A DNA stretch of 64,000 nt from Methylovirgula sp. GTDB lineage: Bacteria; Pseudomonadota; Alphaproteobacteria; Rhizobiales; Beijerinckiaceae. The DNA lies in contig NZ_JBBCGP010000001.1 of assembly GCF_037200945.1 (NCBI RefSeq), positions 3,408,501 through 3,472,500 on the forward strand. Reading direction: 5' to 3'. Below the pieces are notes generated by a model that ran no database searches, was not told where the DNA came from, and saw only the letters and a list, made by a program, of their open reading frames with translations. Made by a program: the position numbers and the translations under genes. Position 1 is the stretch's first letter; every line of letters begins with the position of its first letter. Positions 42,646 through 49,973 of the stretch are shown here, in pieces.

Positions 42646-44166
42646 ATGACAATTCAGTCTGATCAAAGCATAGATATTCATGCAACCGATCACTTGGGCT
42701 ACAGTGCCGGTGGACTAAAACGCGAGACCGGATGGTGGGGCGCTTTCGTCATCGGCTTGGCCGGCACCATTCTGGTGACGGGCATCGCGCCAGTGATGGT
42801 CACCTCGCTCGGCGCTTCGTCGATTCCGATCACCGTCTTCATCACGCTGACGGGTTGGTTGCTCTGCCTCTTCCTTGCCGAACTTGCGGCGATGATGCCG
42901 GAGCGCACCGGCGGATCGCCGTCGTATGCCTACCCGGCCTTCGTGTCCCGATGGCCAAAATTCGCCAAGCACGTCAACGGCTTTACGGCCTGGGCTTATT
43001 GGCTTGGCTGGTTCCCCGTCGCGCCGCTCAACGTGATCCTGGCGGCCGCCTATCTCGCCGACCGTTTTGGTTTCAACACGACGGCCGGCTTCACCCCAAT
43101 CCATACGTTCATCGCCTGGTCGACATTGGTCATCTCGGTGATCGGCATCCTGCTGTTCTTCATTCCGGCGTACCGGGGAATCAAGTTCGGTGCTGCCTTC
43201 GCCACGGTGCTGGCTTTGCTTTCGATGATTCCGCTGACGTTCATTGCGGTCGCCTGGATTTTCAATCCCGGTGTCGTCCATTTCAACGAACTCGCCGGGT
43301 TCAAACACGTAGACGGAACAAGCTTCTTTTCACCGATCAGCGGTTTCAACTGGTTCGAAGTCTACATCGCCTATGGCTTCCTGCTGACATGGAACGTGAT
43401 CGCGATGGAAGCCGCCGCTTGCTATATCGGCGAGTGTTCCAATCCCGATCATGACGCCAAGATCGCGATGAACCTTGAAGGCGGCTACGGCGTTTTCATC
43501 TACACGCTTATCCCAATCGCCTTCATCGTTGTGCTCGGCGCAAAGGCGCTGTCCAACTCCGCCCTTTCGGACCCGAAGACGATCTTCGTGACCTTCGCCG
43601 GCAAGATATTCCCCGGCGTCGCGGGACAAGCGTTAAACTGGATCATCGCCGCGATGCTCATCGTGGCGCTGGCGCTTTCCGCGCTCAACGCCATCATGGG
43701 GTCGGGTCGCGCGCTCTATCAAATGGCGCTCGACGGTGAATTTCCAACATGGTTCACGAAACTCAACGAACATGGCGTGCCGGCCCGCGCCATGGCCTTC
43801 AACGTTGTCTGTTCGCTGCTTGTCGTGCTGGCTGGCGGCGCGGTGGAAATCTACAGCTTTTCCAATGTCGGCTACACGATTTCCTTCATTCCGGTTCTGA
43901 TCGGTTACTTTCTGCTTCGGCAAGATAAGCCCGAGTTGCGGCGGCCATTCAGATTGCCGGAATTCATGAAATATGTCGCCCTGGCTTTGGCGGTGATTTA
44001 TTTCGTGTTCTGGCTGTTTGGCGGCCTTTGGTACTCGAAGCTCGGCAATGTTGAGATCTACTATTGGGCCGGCTGGGCAGCGCTCCTCGCTTACCTCCCG
44101 CTCTATTGGTACCGGAGGTATGAGGACAAGCGAAAGCCGGCGATCGAAGCCCGTGCGACGTCCTAA
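42646..44166 (+). CDS. APC-superfamily amino acid/amine permease
   Basis: A 506-residue transporter with about 12 membrane helices. The first segment RETGWWGAFVIGLAGTILVT carries the APC helix-1 region; FLAELAAMMPERTGGSPSYA is the conserved loop. The AYGFLLTWNVIAMEAAACYI segment recalls ethanolamine/amine-type permeases. AAGGAG lies upstream of the ATG. Proximity to glnT and the sox/mgd genes suggests import of a methylated amine, glutamate derivative or similar; substrate inferred only. A strong hairpin terminates it. Confidence 0.87.
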   Translation: MTIQSDQSIDIHATDHLGYSAGGLKRETGWWGAFVIGLAGTILVTGIAPVMVTSLGASSIPITVFITLTGWLLCLFLAELAAMMPERTGGSPSYAYPAFVSRWPKFAKHVNGFTAWAYWLGWFPVAPLNVILAAAYLADRFGFNTTAGFTPIHTFIAWSTLVISVIGILLFFIPAYRGIKFGAAFATVLALLSMIPLTFIAVAWIFNPGVVHFNELAGFKHVDGTSFFSPISGFNWFEVYIAYGFLLTWNVIAMEAAACYIGECSNPDHDAKIAMNLEGGYGVFIYTLIPIAFIVVLGAKALSNSALSDPKTIFVTFAGKIFPGVAGQALNWIIAAMLIVALALSALNAIMGSGRALYQMALDGEFPTWFTKLNEHGVPARAMAFNVVCSLLVVLAGGAVEIYSFSNVGYTISFIPVLIGYFLLRQDKPELRRPFRLPEFMKYVALALAVIYFVFWLFGGLWYSKLGNVEIYYWAGWAALLAYLPLYWYRRYEDKRKPAIEARATS

Positions 44167-44190
44167 GCAGGACGAGACGTAGATCAAGAC

Positions 44191-44217
44191 GATCAGCAGC
44201 CTGCGCGGCTGCTGATC
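44191..44217 (+). terminator. Terminator hairpin after permease gene
   Basis: GATCAGCAGCC and GGCTGCTGATC form a perfect 11-bp stem with a 5-nt loop, 24 nt after the permease stop. The tail GAATCTTTC is only weakly T-rich. Confidence 0.65.
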
Positions 44218-44249
44218 GAATCTTTCATCAACCTCGTTTGGATTGCGCC

Positions 44250-44816
44250 ATGGCATTGAAATTCGCGCGGCGCTGGCCCTGGAGCCGGTCGCCGGAACCG
44301 CCTGACCCCCAAGACTCCGCGCCGGCTTCCATCCTCCTAGCGTCGGAGGGCGCACCGATAACGCCAGAGGTTTTGGACTTCACGGCGCGTCTGTCGCGAA
44401 AGGCACATGCGCCGGTGCATGTGCTCATGATCGCGCGCGTTTGGGGCAGCAGTTTCGGCCTGCCCCATCCAGGTTTGAGGCCGACCAAGCGCGAATGGCA
44501 GGCCCAGCGCGACAGAGTCGCTGAAATATTGCACCAATTGCAGCAGCGCGGCGTTGAAGCCACGGCCGCTGTCGTCGGTACGCGCAATGCATCAGGACGG
44601 ATTTTGGCCGAGGCCAAACGGCGTAGGCCAGGCGCCATCGTCATGGGGGCGCCGCCGCCACTTCATTGGCTGATTGCGCATTTCTTCTGGGAACAGGAAC
44701 CTTACCGCGTGCGTCGCTTGGCCGAGCCGCCCGTCTACCTTGTCGTCGGAGGTGTACCTGCAACAGGCATGCAATCTGCTCTCGCGCAGAATGGAACTAA
44801 CGGCGAGGCCATGTGA
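44250..44816 (+). CDS. UspA-type universal stress protein
   Basis: A 188-residue protein with a UspA-like alpha/beta fold: SILLASEGAPITPEVLDFTA, HVLMIARVWGSS, VEATAAVVGTRNASGRILAE and RRPGAIVMGAPPPLHWLIAH. ATG 44250 used; a TTG four codons upstream is possible. Often found next to APC permeases, where it may regulate the transporter. Function not established. Confidence 0.75.
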   Translation: MALKFARRWPWSRSPEPPDPQDSAPASILLASEGAPITPEVLDFTARLSRKAHAPVHVLMIARVWGSSFGLPHPGLRPTKREWQAQRDRVAEILHQLQQRGVEATAAVVGTRNASGRILAEAKRRRPGAIVMGAPPPLHWLIAHFFWEQEPYRVRRLAEPPVYLVVGGVPATGMQSALAQNGTNGEAM

Positions 44817-45159
44817 CTCCCTCCTGGCTCCCAAAGCGGCAAATACCAATAATTTCCTGTGACGAAAAATTAGTTCCCTTTAGTTGACGGGAATAATTTT
44901 TGCCAATACCGTGTGATAACGGAGGAGATCAATAGTATATGCGCTGCATCGCTCGGTTCCTGACATCCAGGAATCGCCCTTCACTGGTTCGACGAAATCA
45001 GTCCTGTGGAAGTGGCGGCTAATGCCGGCCTTGATATCCCGTCTTTGCAGAAATCGTGCCTGCGGTGCATGCGCGCCGATCGACATTCACGCCTTGCCCG
45101 GAGCGACAAAACGAGGCGAGCTGAACGCTAATAACCCAAGCTTGGGATAGGAAAAGGAC
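44817..45159. other. Intergenic region upstream of glnT with conserved motif
   Basis: 343 nt without a gene. The motif ACGGGAATAATTTTT at 44887-44901 matches 14 of 15 bases of one upstream of the permease (42455-42469); TTCCC at 44874-44878 and GGGAA form a loose inverted repeat. A regulator site is plausible. Confidence 0.45.
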
Positions 45160-46461
45160 ATGTCAAAAGATCTCGAGAAGATCGCGAAAGATCGCGGCAT
45201 CAAATACTTTCTGATCTCGTTTACCGATCTGTTCGGCACGCAGCGCTCCAAGCTTGTGCCGACGGAAGCCATCACCGCCATGGCCAAGAACGGCGCAGGG
45301 TTTGCGGGATTTGCTACCTGGCTTGATATGACGCCAGCCGACCCCGATACGTTCGTGATCCCGGATCCCGACAGCCTCATCCAATTACCGTGGAAAAAAG
45401 AAGTCGGCTGGCTCGCCGGCAATCCCTGGATGGACGGCAAGGAAGTCGAACAGGCGCCACGCAACGTTCTACGCCGTCAAATCGCCGCCGCGGCCGAACA
45501 GGGCCTGCAAATGAAATCCGGCGTGGAATGCGAATTTTTCCTCATCTCGCCGGCTGGCGATTGTATTTCAGATCCCAGCGATTTCCAGGCCAAGCCCTGC
45601 TACGATCAGACGGCTTTGATGCGCCGTTTTGATGTGATCGCGGAAATCTGCGACAGCATGCTCGAATTGGGCTGGAAGCCCTATCAAAACGATCATGAAG
45701 ACGCCAACGGCCAGTTCGAAATGAACTGGAATTACGACGATGCGCTTGTGACGGCCGATCGACATTCGTTCTTCAAATACATGGTGAAGTCGATCGCCGA
45801 AAAGCATGGGCTGCGCGCGACCTTCATGCCAAAGCCCTTCTCGAACCTCACCGGCAACGGCTGTCACGCACACGTTTCGCTTTGGAAGAAGGACGAGAAC
45901 GTCTTCGAGGATCCGAAGGGCGAACTCGGCGTCTCGAAGCTTGGCTACCATTTCCTCGCCGGCATTCTCGCCAACGCCGAGGCGATGACCGCGCTGACCA
46001 ATCCGACGGCCAACAGCTACAAGCGCATCAACGGCACGGTCACGCTATCGGGCGCGACCTGGTCGCCGAACACGATCACATATACCGGCAACAACCGCAC
46101 TCACATGGTGCGGATTCCCGAAGAAGGGCGGTTCGAATTCCGTCTCGCCGACGGCGCAGCCAACCCCTATTTGCTTCAGGCGGCGCTTCTGGCAGCGGGT
46201 CTCGACGGTCTCGCGCATTCGCGCGACCCGGGCAAACGGCTCGACATCAATATGTATACGCACGGCCATCTCGTCGAAGGCGCCAAGAAGCTGCCGCTCA
46301 ATCTGCTCGATGCCTTGCGGGCACTCGAAGCCTCGCCGCTCTTTGAAAAGGCGTTCGGCACCGAATTCGTGACTGCTTACGTGAAGCTCAAAACCGACAA
46401 TTGGAACGAATATATGCGCCATCTCAGCAAATGGGAGGTCGAGACGACGCTTGATTGCTAG
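45160..46461 (+). CDS. glnT: Type III glutamine synthetase / gamma-glutamylmethylamide synthetase
   Basis: A 433-residue glutamine-synthetase-fold ligase of the GlnT type (TIGR03105 group), which includes GmaS, the enzyme joining methylamine to glutamate. Motifs are IKYFLISFTDLFGTQRSK, GVECEFFLIS, NGNGCHAHVSLW-like NLTGNGCHAHVSLW and GNNRTHMVRIPEEGRFEFRL. AGGA precedes the ATG. Its company (sarcosine-oxidase-type genes, GlxA regulator) favours methylamine or N-methylglutamate metabolism over general ammonia assimilation, but GlnT and GmaS cannot be separated by eye. Confidence 0.88.
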   Translation: MSKDLEKIAKDRGIKYFLISFTDLFGTQRSKLVPTEAITAMAKNGAGFAGFATWLDMTPADPDTFVIPDPDSLIQLPWKKEVGWLAGNPWMDGKEVEQAPRNVLRRQIAAAAEQGLQMKSGVECEFFLISPAGDCISDPSDFQAKPCYDQTALMRRFDVIAEICDSMLELGWKPYQNDHEDANGQFEMNWNYDDALVTADRHSFFKYMVKSIAEKHGLRATFMPKPFSNLTGNGCHAHVSLWKKDENVFEDPKGELGVSKLGYHFLAGILANAEAMTALTNPTANSYKRINGTVTLSGATWSPNTITYTGNNRTHMVRIPEEGRFEFRLADGAANPYLLQAALLAAGLDGLAHSRDPGKRLDINMYTHGHLVEGAKKLPLNLLDALRALEASPLFEKAFGTEFVTAYVKLKTDNWNEYMRHLSKWEVETTLDC

Positions 46462-46631
46462 GCTCAAAGGCACGGCAAAGCGCATCTGACTGGATAAGTT
46501 TTGCCGTTGCCGTATTATCCCGGTGGATGGATGTAAAAATATCGGCACCAAGGTGCGTCGTACCTTGCGGTTGATATTGCGCGCAAGTTAATCGTTAGAG
46601 CTTGTCGAATTCACATTCGCCGGTCGAAAGC

Positions 46632-47303
46632 ATGGATCGCAAGACGAAGAACGCCGTCGCAGTGGCAGACGATTCCGCTACCACTGCACAAAATCTGCTG
46701 ACGGTCTCAAACGCTCCGCCTGGAGAGGCGCGCAGCCTCGAGCGGGCGATCGGCAGCCAGATCCGGCAATTGCGGCGGCGTCTCAATCTCTCGGTCGCCG
46801 ATCTTGCCAGCGCCGCGCAGATCTCGACCGGCATGATGTCGAAGATCGAAACGGGGCAGATTTCGGCCTCCCTCGCCTCGCTTCAATCGATTGCCGCGGC
46901 GTTGAGCGCGCCAATGACCTCCCTCTTCGCCGCCTTCGAGGAGCAGCGCGATTGCTCTTTCGTGAAGGCGGATCAAGGCGTCGTCATCGAGCGGCGCGGC
47001 TCCAAGGTCGGGCATATCTACCAGCTTCTCGGCCACGCGCTGGGTGGTGACATCGCGGTCGAGCCTTATCTCATCACTTTGGAGAAAGAAGCCGCGCCTT
47101 ACACCGCGTTTCAGCACGCCGGCCGCGAGTTCATCTATATGCTCACCGGCGTCGTCGATTATCGCCACGGCGATAAGGTCTATCGACTCGCGCCGGGAGA
47201 TTCGCTTCTGTTCGATTCGAGCGCCATGCATGGCCCGGAGAATTTGATCGAACTGCCGATGACCTATCTTTCGATCATCATCTATCAACGCGACCGGACC
47301 TGA
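46632..47303 (+). CDS. XRE-cupin transcriptional regulator
   Basis: A 223-residue regulator: N-terminal helix-turn-helix (IGSQIRQLRRRLNLSVADLA, AAQISTGMMSKIETGQISAS) and a C-terminal cupin sensor domain (AGREFIYMLTGVVDYRHGDK, LAPGDSLLFDSSAMHGPENL). ATG 46632 is chosen; the longer frame begins with TTG at 46602. XRE-cupin regulators commonly control nearby polyamine, betaine or amine genes; here probably glnT, 170 nt upstream, and the sox cluster. Convergent and overlapping 26 nt with the GlxA gene. Confidence 0.85.
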   Translation: MDRKTKNAVAVADDSATTAQNLLTVSNAPPGEARSLERAIGSQIRQLRRRLNLSVADLASAAQISTGMMSKIETGQISASLASLQSIAAALSAPMTSLFAAFEEQRDCSFVKADQGVVIERRGSKVGHIYQLLGHALGGDIAVEPYLITLEKEAAPYTAFQHAGREFIYMLTGVVDYRHGDKVYRLAPGDSLLFDSSAMHGPENLIELPMTYLSIIIYQRDRT

Positions 47304-48291
47304 TTTTCGTTTTCACCTTTATTGGTCGCTCCTGCAGGGGCGCATGGCCGAAGCGCTCTTTGAATTGCCGGGAGAAATGGCTGGCGCTTTGAAAGCCGCT
47401 CGCAAGTCCCACTTCCGCAATCGGCATCGCCGTCTGCCGTAGCAGCGTTCGCGCCCGTTCAAGCCGGACTTCGCGATAATGACCGTCGAGCGTCGTATCG
47501 AGATGGTGCGCGAAGAGCCGTTCGAGCTGGCGCACGGAGATGCCGGCAGCCTGCGCCAGGGCTCGCCTTTTCATCGGGCGCTCAACATGGCCTTCGATCA
47601 GCTCCAACGCCGTCAGGAGATGCGCATTGGCTGTATCATAGCGCTCCTGCAGGGAGCGACGTTGCGCGCCCGTTCCAAGCCTGATGTCGGTTTGCAGAAA
47701 CCAGTCGCTGACCTTGTCGGCGAGCACACGACCCTGCTCCGCGGCGATCAATGCATGCATCATGTCGAGCGCGGCAATGCCGCCGGCGCACGTGAGCCTG
47801 TCGCGGTCGATCTCATAGAGCGAGCAGCGTAATGTGAGCTGCGGAAAGCTTTCGCGGAAAGCCGGAACGTGTTCCCAGTGAATGGTGCAGCGGTGGCCGT
47901 CGAGAAGGCCGGCGCGGGCCAGAATGAAAGGGCCGCCGGAGACGCCGCCGATCCGCACGCCGCGGCGCGCCAGACGCCGAAGCCATTGCAATGTCGCCTC
48001 GTCGGCAAATTCCGCCGGATTGCCGCCGGCGCAAACAAAAAGCGTATCGAGATCTAGATCGGCACCCACAAGATGCTGCGTTTGCACCAAGAGTCCGGCG
48101 GACGCGGCTGCGCCGTTTCGATGGACACCGATCGCGACCCACTCGTAGAGGCTGCGGCCCGCGAGCACATTGGCAGCGCGGAACGGCTCAATCGCGGACG
48201 CAAATGACATCAGCGCGAAATCGTCGATCAGCAGAAAGCCCAGCTTTCGCACCTCATCGCGCTGCCCCACTGATATGTCGCCTTTGGTCAT
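47278..48291 (-). CDS. glxA: GlxA-family AraC-type transcriptional regulator
   Basis: A 337-residue regulator: DJ-1/PfpI-like sensor domain (KLGFLLIDDFALMSFASAIE, GGVSGGPFILARAGLLDGHR) followed by an AraC DNA-binding domain (RALAQAAGISVRQLERLFAH, AEVGLASGFQSASHFSRQFK). ATG 48291 preferred, though an upstream start (48336 or 48351) is possible. Divergent from soxB, so it probably controls the sarcosine/N-methylglutamate genes, as GbdR-like and GlxA regulators do for betaine-derived amines. Confidence 0.87.
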   Translation of the reverse strand: MTKGDISVGQRDEVRKLGFLLIDDFALMSFASAIEPFRAANVLAGRSLYEWVAIGVHRNGAAASAGLLVQTQHLVGADLDLDTLFVCAGGNPAEFADEATLQWLRRLARRGVRIGGVSGGPFILARAGLLDGHRCTIHWEHVPAFRESFPQLTLRCSLYEIDRDRLTCAGGIAALDMMHALIAAEQGRVLADKVSDWFLQTDIRLGTGAQRRSLQERYDTANAHLLTALELIEGHVERPMKRRALAQAAGISVRQLERLFAHHLDTTLDGHYREVRLERARTLLRQTAMPIAEVGLASGFQSASHFSRQFKERFGHAPLQERPIKVKTKIRSGRVDR

Positions 48292-48383
48292 GGAAATGGC
48301 GCTCGTGGACAAGATTTTCCATTTATCCGCGTCCATGCTGGCCGAAGTCAAGGCCGCAGCGCCGCCGCCCCTTTGCGATCGAC

Positions 48384-49634
48384 ATGCATTATTCCTTCTT
48401 GTCCCTGCTGAAAAACGCCTTCACCGGCCATCAAGGCTGGACGCCGACGTGGCGCGATGCCGAACCCAAGCCGGAATACGACGCCATCATCGTCGGCGGC
48501 GGCGGCCACGGTCTTTCGACCGCCTATTATCTCGCCAAAGAGCATGGCCTCACCAATGTCGCGGTGCTGGAAAAAGGCTGGATCGGCGGCGGCAATATCG
48601 GCCGCAACACGACGATTATCCGTTCAAACTATCTGTTGCCCGGCAATATCGTCTTCTACGAATGGTCGATGAAGCTCTGGGAAAAACTGGAGCAGGATTT
48701 CAACTACAATGCGATGGTCAGCCAACGCGGCGTGTTGAATCTCTATCATTCCGATGGCCAGCGCGACGCCTATGCGCGGCGCGGCAATGCGATGCGGCTC
48801 CACGGCGTCGATGCGGACTTGCTCGACCGCGAGCAGGTGCGCGCCATGCTGCCATTTCTGAATTTCGATGATGCGCGCTTCCCGATTCAAGGTGGCCTTT
48901 TGCAGAAGCGTGGCGGCACGGCACGGCACGATGCCGTTGCCTGGGGTTATGCGCGCGGTGCCAGCGACCGCGGCGTCGATATCGTGCAGAATTGCGAAGT
49001 GACGGGCCTGACCATCGAGAACGGCCGCGTCACCGGCGTTGAGACGACGCGCGGCCCCATCCGCGCCAAAAAGGTCGGTCTTTCCGTTGCCGGCAACAGC
49101 TCGCGCGTTGCGGCCTTCGCCGGCCTGCGCCTGCCGATCGAAAGCCATGTCATTCAGGCTTTCGTTTCGGAAGGTTTAAAGCCTCTCATTCCGAACGTCA
49201 TCACGTTCGGTGCTGGTCATTTCTACATCAGCCAATCCGACAAGGGCGGCCTCGTCTTCGGCGGCGATCTCGATGGCTACAAGTCCTATGCCCAGCGCGG
49301 CAATCTGCCGACGGTGAAGGATGTCTGCGAAGGCGGCATGGCGTTGATGCCGATGATTGGGCGCCTGCGCGTTCTACGCAACTGGGGTGGCATCATGGAC
49401 ATGTCGGCGGATGGTTCGCCGATCATCGACAAGACGCCGGTCGAAGGCCTCTATCTCAACACTGGCTGGAACTACGGCGGCTTCAAAGCCGTGCCCGCGG
49501 CGGGCTGGTGCTTCGCTCATCTGATTGCCCGCGACGAAACACATTCCGCTGCCGCGGCTTTCCGGCTCGATCGCTTCGCCCGCGGCGCGGTCCTCGACGA
49601 AAAGGGCCAAGGCCCGCAACCCAATCTGCATTAG
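48384..49634 (+). CDS. soxB: Sarcosine oxidase / N-methylglutamate dehydrogenase beta subunit
   Basis: A 416-residue flavoprotein of the heterotetrameric sarcosine oxidase type. FAD-binding loop DAIIVGGGGHGLSTAYYL (residues 33-50) and WNYGGFKAVPAAGWCFAHLI near the C-terminus. RHDAVAWGYARG includes His182, which occupies the place of the covalent FMN histidine in this family. Start ATG 48384 (MHYSFLSLLKNAFTGHQGW) has no clear ribosome binding site. It heads soxB-D-A-G and its stop lies within a palindromic repeat. Could equally be MgdA of N-methylglutamate dehydrogenase. Confidence 0.9.
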   Translation: MHYSFLSLLKNAFTGHQGWTPTWRDAEPKPEYDAIIVGGGGHGLSTAYYLAKEHGLTNVAVLEKGWIGGGNIGRNTTIIRSNYLLPGNIVFYEWSMKLWEKLEQDFNYNAMVSQRGVLNLYHSDGQRDAYARRGNAMRLHGVDADLLDREQVRAMLPFLNFDDARFPIQGGLLQKRGGTARHDAVAWGYARGASDRGVDIVQNCEVTGLTIENGRVTGVETTRGPIRAKKVGLSVAGNSSRVAAFAGLRLPIESHVIQAFVSEGLKPLIPNVITFGAGHFYISQSDKGGLVFGGDLDGYKSYAQRGNLPTVKDVCEGGMALMPMIGRLRVLRNWGGIMDMSADGSPIIDKTPVEGLYLNTGWNYGGFKAVPAAGWCFAHLIARDETHSAAAAFRLDRFARGAVLDEKGQGPQPNLH

Positions 49635-49685
49635 AGCGGGATGCAAAAAAGTGGAGACCGGTTTTTTGTTTCAATCCCGCTCTAA
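49631..49685. repeat. Palindromic intergenic repeat between soxB and soxD
   Basis: Arms TTAGAGCGGGAT and ATCCCGCTCTAA are perfect 12-bp complements separated by 31 nt with partly pairing A- and T-runs. The left arm contains the soxB stop codon. This resembles the AGAGCGGGAT-type palindromes scattered through Hyphomicrobiales genomes. As RNA it would form a long hairpin between subunit genes. Confidence 0.7.
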
Positions 49686-49706
49686 GACCATCGTGATGTA
49701 GACGCC

Positions 49707-49973
49707 ATGCGTATCCCCTGCCCCTATTGCGGTTTCCGCGACCTTTCCGAATTCGTCACCTTCGGCGAAGCGACAGGCCCGCGCCCCGATCCCGCAGCGC
49801 CAGACGCGGCGGAGAAATTCTTCGACTATGCTTATCTGCGCACCAACCCCGCCGGCCCGAGCGAGGAATATTGGTATCATGCGTTCGGTTGTCGCTCGTG
49901 GCTGAAAGTCGTGCGTGAGACGCGCACGCATACAATCGAAAGCGCCGTTCTCGCCAGGGAGGGCGCGCGATGA
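49707..49973 (+). CDS. soxD: Sarcosine oxidase / N-methylglutamate dehydrogenase delta subunit
   Basis: An 88-residue zinc-binding subunit. The ligands C5 and C8 (CPYCGFRDLSEF), H58 and C62 (YWYHAFGC) match the delta subunit of heterotetrameric sarcosine oxidase. Length is normal. It overlaps soxA as ATGA, showing translational coupling. It is separated from soxB by the palindromic repeat. Confidence 0.93.
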   Translation: MRIPCPYCGFRDLSEFVTFGEATGPRPDPAAPDAAEKFFDYAYLRTNPAGPSEEYWYHAFGCRSWLKVVRETRTHTIESAVLAREGAR

